The translations under genes were made by a program, and so were the position numbers. Under the pieces are notes generated by a model. That model was not told the origin of the DNA. It saw only the letters and a program-made list of their open reading frames with translations, and searched no databases. Below are positions 53,141 to 63,027 of a stretch of DNA of 64,000 nucleotides, one piece after another. The first letter of the stretch is position 1. Each line of letters opens with the position of its first letter. Source of the DNA: Peptostreptococcus canis (GTDB lineage: Bacteria; Bacillota; Clostridia; Peptostreptococcales; Peptostreptococcaceae); contig NZ_JABGBW010000002.1 in NCBI RefSeq assembly GCF_014229965.1, positions 124,001 to 188,000 on the forward strand. Reading direction: 5' to 3'.

Positions 53141-54169
53141 ATGAAAAATAAAATATTATCTGTTATAGTGACATTAACTTTACTTCTGACTGGCTTTTCG
53201 GCAATATCCAGTGCCGATTCAACTTCGGAAGTAATTACACTGGGAGCTAATTTAAATAAAACCCAAAAGAAAGAAATATTAAATTATTTTGGAGTTGATG
53301 AAAATAATCCAAATATTATTTATGTTAACAATCAGCAAGAAAGAAAATACCTTACTGGAATAGCACCAGAAGAGCAATTAGGCAGGGTAACTATGTCATC
53401 ATCTTATGTCGTTCCTACATCAAGTGGCGGAATAAACGTTAAAACTTCAAATATTACTTGGGTAACAAGTTCTATGATTGCTTCGACACTTGCTACTGCC
53501 GGGGTTGAAAATGCCAATGTTGTTGCTGCTGCACCATTCCCGGTAAGTGGTACGGGAGCTCTTACAGGTATAATTATAGCTTTTGAAAAATCTTCAGGTG
53601 AGCAATTAACAGAAGAAAAAAAACAACTTGCCAATAAAGAACTAATCACAACAGGTAATCTCGCAGACAAAATTGGTAAAGACAAGGCTACCGGAGTTAT
53701 AAATGATTCTAAAAAAGAAGTTATAAAAGAAAATATAAAAGATCCGGCAAAGATAGAGGAGGTAGTAAAAAATATAGCTAATAACTATAATGTGAATTTA
53801 TCAACTGGCGATATTAATGTAATTGTTAACCTTTTACAAGATGTAGGAAATCAAAATTACAATTATAAAGATGTAAAAGATACGCTTAATAATATTACAT
53901 CTAACGTAGTAAATAATTTGAAAGGTGCCGGAGAAAACATCAATGTAGATGGTTTACTTGAAAAAACGAAATCTTTCTTAAATAGAAACAAAGATGCCCA
54001 AAAGTTCTTTAATAAGTTTGATGAATCTAAACTTTCAAATCAAGCTGTTGTAAGTACTACTAATGAAGGATTAGAATCTGCTAAAAATGTAGCTTCAGAT
54101 ATAGGAAACAAAGTTAAAGATAGTGGATTTTTAGATAGAATTATTAACTTCATAAAATCACTGTTCTAA
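53141..54169 (+). CDS. Secreted DUF1002 protein
   Basis: The 342-residue protein has a signal peptide (cleavage near SSADS, residue 26). Residues 30-160 carry the features of DUF1002 (EVITLGANLNKTQKKEIL, VVPTSSGGINVKT, VVAAAPFPVSGTGALTGI), a domain of unknown function found in Firmicute exported proteins. The C-terminal half is helical. TGGAGG precedes the ATG by 7 bases. Gene stands alone. Confidence 0.8.
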   Translation: MKNKILSVIVTLTLLLTGFSAISSADSTSEVITLGANLNKTQKKEILNYFGVDENNPNIIYVNNQQERKYLTGIAPEEQLGRVTMSSSYVVPTSSGGINVKTSNITWVTSSMIASTLATAGVENANVVAAAPFPVSGTGALTGIIIAFEKSSGEQLTEEKKQLANKELITTGNLADKIGKDKATGVINDSKKEVIKENIKDPAKIEEVVKNIANNYNVNLSTGDINVIVNLLQDVGNQNYNYKDVKDTLNNITSNVVNNLKGAGENINVDGLLEKTKSFLNRNKDAQKFFNKFDESKLSNQAVVSTTNEGLESAKNVASDIGNKVKDSGFLDRIINFIKSLF

Positions 54170-54224
54170 ATTTTGTAATATAAGTATATAATTTTACCAA
54201 TAAAACTAAATAGTAAAAACACAA

Positions 54225-54333
54225 AAAGGAATGATTCAAAAAACAAATTTTTCGTTTATCAATATAAAAATACTCATTTTTTTAATGATTATAATTTTGA
54301 TAAAACAAATTTACAACTTTGAGTCATTCCTTT
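54225..54333. terminator. Long-stem, long-loop hairpin between convergent genes
   Basis: AAAGGAATGATTCAAA (54225-54240) pairs with 54318-54333 in 16 pairs including one G-U. The 77-base loop itself can fold through TTTATCAA and TTGATAAA. U runs flank both sides, fitting a bidirectional terminator. Confidence 0.6.
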
Positions 54334-54376
54334 CTTTTATAGTTTGTTGATATTATTCAATACAATTATTCTACTA

Positions 54377-55186
54377 CTAAAAAGAAGGTATAATTGCACC
54401 CGCATATTTTTCTTCTATGAATTTTTTAACTTCTGGTGATGTAATGGCCTTGCTTAATGCTTTTATCTTTTCACTATCTTTATTATCAGTTCTTACAGAA
54501 ATAATATTTGCATATGGTGAATCTTTAGATTCTATTGCGATTGCATCCTTAGTTGGATTTAGTTTTGCCTGAAGTGCATAGTTGGAATTTATAACATCCA
54601 AATCAACATCTTTTAAAGCAGTTGGCAATTGCTCAGCTACTAATTCTTTAATAACCAGATTTTTCTTATTTTCCACAATGTCATTTTTATTCAATAACTC
54701 TTTACCTTCAGTTAATTTTATTAATCCTTCTTTTTCAAGAATTTTTAAAGCCCTTGATTCATTTGTTGGATCATTAGGAACTGCAACTATTCCACCATCT
54801 TTGACATCCAATATATTTTTTACCTTATCTGAATAAACTCCCATTGGTTCAAGATGAACCTTTACAGTGTATGTTATATCAGTTTTATTTTTTGCATTGT
54901 ACTCTTCCATATAAGGTACATGTTGGAAAAAGTTAGCATCTAAAGATTTATCTAGTAGTGCTTCATTTGGCAATACATAATCGTTAAATACTTTTACTTC
55001 TAATTCATAGCCATCTTTTTCTAAAATTGGCTTTACTACTTCATTTAATATTTCAGCATGTGGATTAGGTGTAGCACCTATAACTATTTTTTTGTCATTT
55101 GATGAATCTTTTTTGGCTCCACAAGCCACCAATCCTACTGATAAAACTGCAACTGCAGCCAGTGTTAATATTTTTTTTGCCTTCAT
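54377..55186 (-). CDS. metQ: Methionine-binding lipoprotein MetQ
   Basis: This NlpA-family substrate-binding lipoprotein has a signal peptide with lipobox LVAC (Cys22) and the IGATPNPHAEIL segment. It captures methionine for MetNI at the outer membrane face. It is the last gene of the S-box controlled operon, 24 bases after metI. Confidence 0.94.
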   Translation of the reverse strand: MKAKKILTLAAVAVLSVGLVACGAKKDSSNDKKIVIGATPNPHAEILNEVVKPILEKDGYELEVKVFNDYVLPNEALLDKSLDANFFQHVPYMEEYNAKNKTDITYTVKVHLEPMGVYSDKVKNILDVKDGGIVAVPNDPTNESRALKILEKEGLIKLTEGKELLNKNDIVENKKNLVIKELVAEQLPTALKDVDLDVINSNYALQAKLNPTKDAIAIESKDSPYANIISVRTDNKDSEKIKALSKAITSPEVKKFIEEKYAGAIIPSF

Positions 55187-55209
55187 ATTTTACCTCCATA
55201 ATTTATAAA

Positions 55210-55863
55210 TTATTTTATTTTTTTGTAAAGCAAATCACCCAATACTTGTATAATCTGCACTACTATAATAATTACTATTACTGTAAATATCATAACATTT
55301 TTGTCAAAAGAGCTATAACCATATTGCAATGCAACATTACCCAATCCACCGGCTCCGACAGCACCTGCCATAGCCGTATAACCTATTATAGAAATAATTG
55401 CTAATGTAATACCATTGACTATCGATGGAAGTGCTTCCTTTACCATCACTTTAAAAATAATTTGAGTATTTGTTGCACCAAATGATTTTGCCGCTTCAAT
55501 CAATCCCTTATCAACTTCGTACAAAGAACTTTCAATTAATCTAGCTATAAAAGGAGCTGCACCAACTGTCAAAGGTACCAAAGCAGCAGTTTCACCTATA
55601 CTTGTACCTGCAATCAGTCTTGTAATAGGTATCATTGCGACTATAAGTATCATAAACGGAAAACTCCTAAATGCATTTACAATAACTCCCAATACCGTGT
55701 TCACTGTTCTATTTGGCTTTAATCCATCATCTTTTGTAACTACTAAAACTATTGCTATAAAAAAACCTAAAATTGATGCAATAATTGTCGTTACAAAAGT
55801 CATGTAAAAAGTTTGCACTAAAGCCGGTGGTAATAAAGTTGATACATATTCATTAAAGTTCAT
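55210..55863 (-). CDS. metI: Methionine ABC transporter permease MetI
   Basis: This permease has five membrane helices and the EAA loop EAAKSFGATNTQIIFKVMVKEALPS that contacts MetN. The ATG at 55863 has GGAGG 6 bases upstream inside metN; an adjacent ATG at 55866 is too close to it. Confidence 0.93.
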   Translation of the reverse strand: MNFNEYVSTLLPPALVQTFYMTFVTTIIASILGFFIAIVLVVTKDDGLKPNRTVNTVLGVIVNAFRSFPFMILIVAMIPITRLIAGTSIGETAALVPLTVGAAPFIARLIESSLYEVDKGLIEAAKSFGATNTQIIFKVMVKEALPSIVNGITLAIISIIGYTAMAGAVGAGGLGNVALQYGYSSFDKNVMIFTVIVIIIVVQIIQVLGDLLYKKIK

Positions 55864-56821
55864 CATCTACCTCCTGCCATCTCATATTTTTTTTATTTAG
55901 ATATTCCTTTACCTGTTCTACATATCCATCAGGAATATTTATTATCAAAGAACCTAATATATCTTCTCTAAATTTCTCTAATTTCCCAAAAACAATTGAA
56001 ACATCTACATTTAACTCCCTTGCCATTCCCGTTATTATTGCATCATTTGATCTATCATTAGTAAACAATAACTTAAGATTCTTGCCTTCCGGTAAAACAA
56101 TACTTTCTTCTCCGAGCAATTTTCTAAGAGGTTTTGTATTGCTTAAAAAAATTTCCTCGGTTTCTCCTATTTGGAGTACTTCTCCTTTATCCATAATCGC
56201 TGTCCTAGTGCAAATTTGTTTGATTACTTCCATTTGATGAGTTACAACTACAATGGTAATCCCCAACTTTTCATTAATCTCCTGTAAAAGTGATAAGATT
56301 GAATTAGTTGTTTTAGGATCCAAAGCCGATGTAGCTTCATCACATAATAGAACTCTAGGTTTCATAGTAAGAGCTCTTGCAATAGCCACTCTTTGCTTTT
56401 GACCACCACTTAAGTTTCGAGGTTTTTCATTCTTTTTATCAAGAATTCCAACCAAATCAAGCAGTTTTTCTACTCTCTCTTTTATTTCTGACTTTTTATA
56501 CCCAAAACATTCCATAGGAAGAGCTACATTTTGAAAAACTGTCATTCTTTCTAACAGTGAAAAATGCTGAAAAATCATACCTAAATTTTTTCTCATTTCT
56601 CTCAATTCACTATCATTTAGGGACATGATATTTTTTCCGTCAACTACTATGTCACCATTATCAAAGGATTCCAGACGATTAATACATCTAAGCAGAGTTG
56701 ATTTTCCAGCACCACTATGCCCTATTATTCCAAATATTTCCCCTTCATTAATAGTGAAATCTACATCTTTCAAGACTCGATAATCTCCATAGTATTTATT
56801 GACATTTTTTATTTCAATCAT
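55853..56821 (-). CDS. metN: Methionine ABC transporter ATPase MetN
   Basis: The ATPase has Walker A GHSGAGKST, signature LSGGQKQR and Walker B VLLCDEATS. The C-terminal NIL domain (about residues 240-322) senses methionine for feedback inhibition. It is first after the SAM riboswitch, which supports the methionine specificity. Confidence 0.95.
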   Translation of the reverse strand: MIEIKNVNKYYGDYRVLKDVDFTINEGEIFGIIGHSGAGKSTLLRCINRLESFDNGDIVVDGKNIMSLNDSELREMRKNLGMIFQHFSLLERMTVFQNVALPMECFGYKKSEIKERVEKLLDLVGILDKKNEKPRNLSGGQKQRVAIARALTMKPRVLLCDEATSALDPKTTNSILSLLQEINEKLGITIVVVTHQMEVIKQICTRTAIMDKGEVLQIGETEEIFLSNTKPLRKLLGEESIVLPEGKNLKLLFTNDRSNDAIITGMARELNVDVSIVFGKLEKFREDILGSLIINIPDGYVEQVKEYLNKKNMRWQEVDDEL

Positions 56822-56918
56822 CTTTATCTCCTTTCGTACATTATTTTATATTTTTAAATACCCTAAAAAACTTTTTTTACTTTATAAATTTAAGTTTTCA
56901 GAAAAAATTTTAAGTAAT

Positions 56919-57061
56919 AAAAAAAGCCTGGAGTAAAATCCTACCCAGACACAGAAATTTTACTCATCTTTCAGCCTAATGCTGCTGGAATTAGCACCTT
57001 GATTTAAATCTCAGGTTGCCGGGTTTCGTAGGGCCAGTCCCTCCACCTCTCTTGATAAGAG
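56919..57061 (-). promoter_or_regulatory. SAM-I (S-box) riboswitch with terminator, controls metNIQ
   Basis: On the minus strand the aptamer (about 57061-56963) shows CTTATCAAGAGAGGTGGAGG, then GGCCC...ACCCGGCAACC, GGTGCTAATTCCAGC and GAAAGATGAG, all hallmarks of the S-box. The expression platform follows: GAGTAAAAT (56957-56965) pairs with ATTTTACTC (56931-56939), and CAGGC plus seven U end at 56919. The first terminator strand includes the last bases of the aptamer closing helix, so SAM binding and termination are linked. High SAM should switch transport off. Confidence 0.95.
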
Positions 57062-57085
57062 TTATTTATTTACTTATTGTTTAAT

Positions 57086-57114
57086 ATCATATACCTTTTG
57101 ACTAAATTTGTCAA
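57086..57114 (-). promoter_or_regulatory. Promoter of the metNIQ leader
   Basis: TTGACA (57109-57114) and TATGAT (57086-57091) are 17 bases apart, about 25 bases before the aptamer. Confidence 0.8.
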
Positions 57115-57227
57115 TACAATTCAAAAAATATCTAAATTGTTATAAAATTGCTTTTTTTAGAATTTGTATTTTTATATCAATATAATAAATTAACAACTAG
57201 TAATTAAAAAATATCTTTTTGATAAAA

Positions 57228-57563
57228 TTACATAGTTTTGAATAGAATATATATATTGTATATGATTCCTGCAACAACTAAAAAAGCCATTACATAGTCT
57301 ATATATAAACTGAATTTGCCATCTTTTTGCTTATTGATTTTTGAAGAATTGTAAATTCCATATAACATCAATACAAGACCAAAAATAGCAAGAATCCTGG
57401 AATAAATCGCAGCATTTATATATCTGGAATAAAACATAATTAAAAAACCTATCCCTAACATAAAAGTTGTATTCTTTGTTAGATCTTTATTATTTGATTT
57501 TTCTTCTTGTTGTTTATTGTTTACTTTATAGTATGGCTTTTCTTTCTTTTTATTTTTCGACAT
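57228..57563 (-). CDS. Small membrane protein, function unknown
   Basis: The 111-residue protein has a Lys/Asn-rich N-terminus (residues 1-30) and three membrane helices at about 33-48, 52-66 and 88-108. An AGGAGG site precedes the ATG. I recognise no family. It has no obvious operon partner. Confidence 0.6.
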   Translation of the reverse strand: MSKNKKKEKPYYKVNNKQQEEKSNNKDLTKNTTFMLGIGFLIMFYSRYINAAIYSRILAIFGLVLMLYGIYNSSKINKQKDGKFSLYIDYVMAFLVVAGIIYNIYILFKTM

Positions 57564-57599
57564 AATACACCTCCTAAAATATTATATCATAAAGTAAAA

Positions 57600-57900
57600 A
57601 AGAAATCCACCAGCGCAGCTGATAGTTCTTTATTATCAGTTATTAAGACTATCTACTTGCAATATCAACTAATAGCCTCTACACCAAAATTGACATCCTC
57701 TATATTTATATTTTAAATCCCCAAATTTTTCATATATCATTATACTACTTTTTCTTTCAAAAATCCTATGAAACTCAATACAATCATTTTAATCAAAATT
57801 TCTATAAACATATGTACATGATATCTATACATACTTCTGCCTGTGTTATACTAAAACATTTCCAAATTATTTATATTGTTTAGATAACGATCGCACAGAT
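57600..57900 (-). pseudogene. Decayed IS200/IS605 TnpA transposase
   Basis: Read on the minus strand in three frames, pieces of a Y1 HUH transposase are clear: HVHM (HUH motif, codons 57820-57812) running to SFIGFLKEK, then SSIMIYEKFGDLKYKY and FWCRGY, followed by a stop. These match, in order, the 'HVHM - SSFMGYLKGKSS - KYKY - FWCRGYY' pattern of TnpA. Stops and frameshifts make it non-functional. The N-terminal part is missing. A right-end-like hairpin follows (57607-57625). Confidence 0.75.
57607..57625. repeat. Putative right-end hairpin of the IS200/IS605 remnant
   Basis: On the minus strand CTATCAGC and GCTGGTGG can pair over a TGC loop (two to three G-T pairs), at the position where this family has its subterminal hairpin, just past the TnpA end. 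Confidence 0.45.
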
Positions 57901-57950
57901 CTAATACAATTTAATGTGATGAGAATGTAAAAAAGAAACTCTAGTAAAAA

Positions 57951-58067
57951 ACAAAATATTGGCAAAACTGGAATTACGACAAAAATTATGATAGATTCGT
58001 CTGTCTTAATAATAAAAATAATGTAGAGCTTAAAAAATACTCAATAAAATATGATACTTCCTCTTAG
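57951..58067 (+). other. Possible orphan coding fragment
   Basis: A 38-codon open stretch encodes an aromatic-rich peptide (YWQNWNYDKNYDRF...) with no start codon and in-frame stops just before it. It may be the tail of a lost gene or chance; the neighbouring transposase remnant makes loss plausible. The rest of 57564-58119 is AT-rich. Confidence 0.25.
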
Positions 58068-58079
58068 CGATTTATTCAG

Positions 58080-58107
58080 TTTATATTACTTCATTTATAT
58101 TACTTCA
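58080..58107. repeat. Exact 14-bp tandem duplication
   Basis: TTTATATTACTTCA occurs twice without a gap, just beyond the 3' end of the 126-residue gene. Confidence 0.6.
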
Positions 58108-58119
58108 ATAAATCCGGAT

Positions 58120-58500
58120 TTATTCTTTTAAAGATAATCTCATTGAATTTATTGGAAATACTTCTAAAACAAAATGTTCTTCACTGACTTCAGTACTTGG
58201 ATAAGAATATGCAATACGAATATTAAAATTTCCAATATGATATGAATTGTAATTTGAATAAACTCCAAAAACAATATACTGAACTCCAATATAGTCAAGC
58301 ATTCCATTCTCATCTGGTTCAAGGCTCATAACCTCAAAAGGTTTTTTGATGTCAACACCGTACCTTTCCAACCATACTGCTAATTCAGAAAATTCTTTTC
58401 TTGCCTTCAAATAGTATAACTTACAATATGCACAGTCACATAACAAATCTGATGACAATAAATTATAGTACTCTCTGGTTTTAACTAAGTCTATTTTCAC
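58120..58500 (-). CDS. Conserved hypothetical protein with a CDCxYC motif
   Basis: The 126-residue protein has a CDCAYC cysteine cluster near residues 21-26, then ELAVWLERYGVDIKKPFEV and SLEPDENGMLDYIGVQYIVFG, a pattern I associate with a family of uncharacterised Firmicute proteins. No membrane or signal segment is present. An AGGAGG site precedes the ATG. A metal or iron-sulphur site is possible but only three clustered Cys are seen. Confidence 0.65.
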   Translation of the reverse strand: MKIDLVKTREYYNLLSSDLLCDCAYCKLYYLKARKEFSELAVWLERYGVDIKKPFEVMSLEPDENGMLDYIGVQYIVFGVYSNYNSYHIGNFNIRIAYSYPSTEVSEEHFVLEVFPINSMRLSLKE

Positions 58501-58596
58501 AATAAACCTCCTATAAATACTAATTCTCTAAATTGATATTATTTCATTATAAATTTAAGGTTAAGAGTTCTACTAAAAAAAAGGATTAGTATTATG

Positions 58597-58641
58597 AAAA
58601 AAGACAACATCAAGGATACTATATGTATCCAAGATGCTGTC
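58597..58641 (-). terminator. Terminator after brnQ
   Basis: On the minus strand GACAGCAUC-GGAUAC pairs with GUAUCC-GAUGUUGUC around a small U-U internal loop, then six U. Confidence 0.8.
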
Positions 58642-58707
58642 ATATAGATTTTCAGATTTTATTCATCAACGTTAGTTGACAAATAACTCTTAATTTCAAC
58701 TATTTAA

Positions 58708-60012
58708 TTAGGCATTTTTCTTAGATGGAATAAATTTACCTACTATTCCAGCGATTACAACTGGTATTAACCAGAAGAATCCAAACTGTCCACCTGGCCA
58801 GTTATTCATTGTATCAACAAAAGCTTTTAATCCTTCGTTGTTTGCAAATGGTTTTAATGATGGTAATACAGATATAAATCCTAGTATTAACGCAACCCAT
58901 ATAGTAACCTTGAATATGTTATCATTTTTAATTTTATCATTAAACATACCAAGGAATATATAAACAACAACTGCTGGATATATAGTCAATAACACTGGCA
59001 ATGCCATAGATATAATTGTATCAACCCCAAAATTTGATATAAATGCTGAGAATACGCATACAATTACAACAGTCCATTCATACTTGATTTTACCCTTTGA
59101 TAAATCTCTGAAATAGTTACCACAAGATGAAGTAAGCCCTATAGCAGTTGTCAAACAAGCTAAAGCAACTATTACTGCAAGAATAACTTTACCTGCTCCG
59201 CCTAATATTCCTTCAGTAATCGAAACAACAAGTGCTGTTCTTTCAACAGTGTTATCATATAATGGAGATACAGTAGCTCCAAGATAAGCAAGACCGCCAT
59301 ATACAAGTGCAAGTCCCACAACTGCTATTACACCAGAAAGAATAGTGGCTTTTATCATCACAGCCTTTTCAGTATAACCTTTTTGTTTAATAGAATTAAT
59401 CACTATTCCTGCAAATATACAAGCAGCAAGAGCATCCATAGTATTGTAACCATCCTTTATACCGCTTACGAAAACGTTATCCACAAGAAGTCTGTCAAGG
59501 GGTTGACCAAGAGGACTTACAATTCCTTTTACGATTAATACTGCCAAACAAACTAATAACGCTGGTGTAAGGAAAGCTCCCACTATATCAACAACCTTAG
59601 AAGGTTTAATAGTAAGTACAAATACAACAATGAAGAATATTATTGAGAATAATACCGGACTTACACCTGCACCTAATGTAGGTTTTATACCTATTTCAAA
59701 AGTTGTAGCAGCAGTTCTTGGTATTGCTAGAAATGGTCCAATACAAAGAATCATTAATGTGCCTATAGCTATACCTATTTTCTTACCTGCTCTCGTAAAT
59801 AGTGCTTCCATGTCACCATCAGTTCTAGTAAGTGCTATAACTCCTAATAACGCAAGACCACCATCTGCAAATAAGAAAGCAATGAATCCTGTAAACCAAC
59901 TAGTCCCTGATAGTACACCTAAATAAGGTGGGAAGATAAGGTTACCTGCTCCAAAGAACATTGCAAATAATGCAAATCCTATTACTAGAGCATCTTTCAA
60001 TTTGATGTTCAT
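58708..60012 (-). CDS. brnQ: Branched-chain amino acid transporter (LIVCS family)
   Basis: This 434-residue permease with about twelve membrane helices imports leucine, isoleucine and valine with a cation. The start MNIKLKDALVIGFALFAMFFGAGNLIFPPYLG motif region (GFALFAMFFGAGNLIFPP) is the BrnQ signature. An AAAGGAGGA site precedes the ATG, and a full-consensus promoter lies just upstream. Confidence 0.94.
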   Translation of the reverse strand: MNIKLKDALVIGFALFAMFFGAGNLIFPPYLGVLSGTSWFTGFIAFLFADGGLALLGVIALTRTDGDMEALFTRAGKKIGIAIGTLMILCIGPFLAIPRTAATTFEIGIKPTLGAGVSPVLFSIIFFIVVFVLTIKPSKVVDIVGAFLTPALLVCLAVLIVKGIVSPLGQPLDRLLVDNVFVSGIKDGYNTMDALAACIFAGIVINSIKQKGYTEKAVMIKATILSGVIAVVGLALVYGGLAYLGATVSPLYDNTVERTALVVSITEGILGGAGKVILAVIVALACLTTAIGLTSSCGNYFRDLSKGKIKYEWTVVIVCVFSAFISNFGVDTIISMALPVLLTIYPAVVVYIFLGMFNDKIKNDNIFKVTIWVALILGFISVLPSLKPFANNEGLKAFVDTMNNWPGGQFGFFWLIPVVIAGIVGKFIPSKKNA

Positions 60013-60059
60013 TTTGATTCCTCCTTTATTATTTCATATTAAATTAATATTTCATATTT

Positions 60060-60088
60060 AGTATACAGTTAATGTTCAGTATTGTCAA
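60060..60088 (-). promoter_or_regulatory. Promoter of brnQ
   Basis: TTGACA (60083-60088) and TATACT (60060-60065) are 17 bases apart. No T-box or leucine leader is seen in the short leader. Confidence 0.8.
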
Positions 60089-60147
60089 ACAATTCTTTAT
60101 ATTAAATTATTTTATAACAATTTATAATAATTCCTAATTATTTTCAT

Positions 60148-60184
60148 AAAAAAAAGAGGATAAATATTCCTTACTTATCCTCTT
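60148..60184 (-). terminator. Terminator after clpB
   Basis: AAGAGGATAA pairs exactly with TTATCCTCTT over an 11-base loop, then a run of U on the minus strand. It is about 190 bases beyond the clpB stop; the sequence between (60185-60372) is AT-rich with a small CAACA/TGTTG hairpin near 60353. Confidence 0.7.
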
Positions 60185-60372
60185 GAAAAAACAGTGTAAT
60201 ATATTTTTTTTTTAAACAAATCATCATATTGTATGCAATACACAAAATAAGAAGCATTTTATGTTATTATTTTGTCATTTTTTACTCTTTTTTTCGTTAA
60301 TATATTAACTATATTTTATTTAAACAAAATATTGCATTATACTTATTTTTTCAACAGCATTTGTTGTTTTTT

Positions 60373-62967
60373 TTATTTTTTTGAAATATAAACTTCCCCA
60401 TCTCTTGATTCTATCAATATAGTATCTCCTTGTAATATATTACCAGAAATAATTTTTCTTGCTATCATTGTTTCTAAAGTATTGTTAATATATCTCTTTA
60501 TAGGCCTTGCTCCATATACCGGATTGTAAGAAATTCTAACAATTTCTTCTTTAGCCCCATCACTTATCTCAAGTTTTATATCTCTATCTGCAAGTCTGTT
60601 TCTCAAGCCAGAAACAAATATATCAATAATTTTACTTATTTCTTCTTTATCAAGTGGTTTGAACATTATTATATCATCCAGCCTGTTTAAAAATTCTGGT
60701 TTAAATCTATTTCTCATCATTTGCATTACATTATTATTTACTTCATCCGTTATATTCCCTCCTGATTCCAATAATATATGGCTACCTATATTCGAAGTCA
60801 TAATAATTAATGTATTTTTAAAATCGACTGTTTTACCTTTATTATCTGTTAATCTACCGTCATCCAAAATCTGTAAAAACATGTTAAATACATCTTCATG
60901 TGCTTTTTCGATTTCATCAAATAATATTACGGAATATGGTTTTCTTCTGACAGCTTCTGTTAACTGACCCCCCTCTTCATATCCGACATATCCTGGAGGT
61001 GGTCCGACTAATCTGGATATACTATGTTTTTCCATATATTCGGACATGTCTATTCTGATTATTGAATCCTCACTATCAAATAATTCTCTGGCAAGAGACT
61101 TTGCAAGCTCTGTTTTGCCCACTCCTGTAGGACCTAAAAAGATGAATGAGCCTATTGGTCTATTTAAATCACTTAAACCTGCCCTTGATCTCAATATTGC
61201 ATCTGATACTGCCGTTACAGCTTCATCCTGACCTATTACTCTCTCATGCAAAATGTTTTCAAGATTTAATAACTTTTCTCTTTCGGTTTCCACTAATTTA
61301 GATACCGGAATTCCAGTCCATTTAGATATAATATCTGCTATTTCATTTTCAGTAACGCTCTCCTTTAGTAGTGAGTTTTCTCCCCCTTGAGATATCTCAT
61401 TTTCGAATTTTTCTATCTGTTCCTCCAGTGATGGAATTTCTCCGAACTTAACCTCGGCTGCTTTATTAAAATCATATTCTCTTTCATATCTCTCAGCTCT
61501 TGCTTTCGCATCATCCAGCTTTTCTTTAAGATTTTTCATCTCCATCAGCTTGCTTTTTTCATTTTCATATTTCGAAGTAAGACTGTCATTTTCCTCTTTT
61601 AAATCAGCCAATTCTTTTTCTAATTCTTCCAATCTGATTTTTGATTTTTCATCATTTTCTATTAAAAGAGCTTCTCTCTCTGTTTCAAGAGTAAATAATC
61701 TTCTTCTCACAATATCAAGTTCAGTAGGTAATGAATCTATTTCACTTCTTATCATAGCTCCAGCTTCATCAACCAAATCAATTGCCTTATCTGGCAAAAA
61801 TCTATCTTGTATATATCTATCGGACAACTTTGCAGCAGCTACAATTGCATTATCGTGAATTCTGATTCCATGGTGTATTTCAAATCTTTCTTTAAGTCCT
61901 CTTAATATCGAAATGGTATCTTCTACACTTGGCTCATCCACTATTACCGGCTGGAACCTTCTTTCAAGTGCCTTGTCTTTTTCGATATATTTTCTATATT
62001 CATCAAAAGTTGTAGCACCGATACAATTTAGCTCACCTCTAGCCAACATAGGCTTAATTAAATTTCCTGCATCCATAGACCCTTCAGTTTTTCCCGCTCC
62101 TACTATTGTATGGATTTCATCTATAAAAAGTATTATTTTACCGTCCGAGCTTGATACCTCTTTTAAAACGGCTTTTAATCTCTCTTCAAACTCACCTCTA
62201 TACTTAGCTCCGGCTATAAGTGCTCCCATATCCAGTGAATATACTATTTTGTTTTTCAAACCTTCAGGAACATCACCTTTTACGATCCTTTGAGCCAATC
62301 CTTCTACAATTGCTGTTTTACCTACTCCCGGTTCTCCTATAAGAACGGGATTATTTTTGGTACGTCTTGATAAAATTCTTATTGCTCTTCTTATTTCTTC
62401 ATCTCTTCCTATTACCGGATCTAATTTATTATCCTGAGCCAATTTCACCAAATTTGTACCATATTTGGAAAGAGCATCAAATGTTCCCTCCGGATCTTGT
62501 GTATCAACCCTCTGATTTCCTCTAACTTCATGAAGAATATTTAAAAATTCTTGTTTTATTATTCCAAACTGTTTAAAAATTCTTCCTATATTACTATTTG
62601 CTTCAATATCAAATATAGCAAGCATCAAATGTTCAACACTGATATACGAGTCTTTAAAATCATGAGATATTTCTTCTGCTTTTACTAATATTTCATTAAT
62701 TTTTCGTGTTGCCTGAACTCCTTGAGCACTTGCAGCTTCGCCTGTTACTCTCGGAAGCTTATTAATCTCATTTTTCAAAGCATTTAGTAACGTATCAATA
62801 CTTATATTCATTTTCTTTAAAATGCTTGGTATTAATCCATCTTCTTGTTCAATTAACGAATATACCAAATGAATTGAATCCACTTGTTGATTATTGTTTT
62901 TCACAGCTTCTGAAAAAGCCGAATTCAAAGCATTCTGTACTCTTAATGTCATTTTTTCTACATTCAT
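60373..62967 (-). CDS. clpB: ATP-dependent disaggregase ClpB
   Basis: This hexameric AAA+ chaperone dissolves protein aggregates with DnaK. The N domain (1-145) is followed by AAA1 with GEPGVGKTA near residue 208, the coiled-coil M domain (about 400-520), and AAA2 with GPTGVGKTE near 607. Length 864 is standard. I found neither a CIRCE nor a CtsR site upstream, so its heat-shock control is not evident here. Confidence 0.95.
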   Translation of the reverse strand: MNVEKMTLRVQNALNSAFSEAVKNNNQQVDSIHLVYSLIEQEDGLIPSILKKMNISIDTLLNALKNEINKLPRVTGEAASAQGVQATRKINEILVKAEEISHDFKDSYISVEHLMLAIFDIEANSNIGRIFKQFGIIKQEFLNILHEVRGNQRVDTQDPEGTFDALSKYGTNLVKLAQDNKLDPVIGRDEEIRRAIRILSRRTKNNPVLIGEPGVGKTAIVEGLAQRIVKGDVPEGLKNKIVYSLDMGALIAGAKYRGEFEERLKAVLKEVSSSDGKIILFIDEIHTIVGAGKTEGSMDAGNLIKPMLARGELNCIGATTFDEYRKYIEKDKALERRFQPVIVDEPSVEDTISILRGLKERFEIHHGIRIHDNAIVAAAKLSDRYIQDRFLPDKAIDLVDEAGAMIRSEIDSLPTELDIVRRRLFTLETEREALLIENDEKSKIRLEELEKELADLKEENDSLTSKYENEKSKLMEMKNLKEKLDDAKARAERYEREYDFNKAAEVKFGEIPSLEEQIEKFENEISQGGENSLLKESVTENEIADIISKWTGIPVSKLVETEREKLLNLENILHERVIGQDEAVTAVSDAILRSRAGLSDLNRPIGSFIFLGPTGVGKTELAKSLARELFDSEDSIIRIDMSEYMEKHSISRLVGPPPGYVGYEEGGQLTEAVRRKPYSVILFDEIEKAHEDVFNMFLQILDDGRLTDNKGKTVDFKNTLIIMTSNIGSHILLESGGNITDEVNNNVMQMMRNRFKPEFLNRLDDIIMFKPLDKEEISKIIDIFVSGLRNRLADRDIKLEISDGAKEEIVRISYNPVYGARPIKRYINNTLETMIARKIISGNILQGDTILIESRDGEVYISKK

Positions 62968-63027
62968 AATTATCTTCCTTTCTTTTCATTAATTTAATCT
63001 TATAAATACAACTCAAACTATATAATG

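Noticed and set aside
62968-63027. CIRCE or CtsR operator before clpB
   Set aside because: Neither the TTAGCACTC inverted repeat nor the GGTCAAA heptad pair occurs in the upstream sequence.
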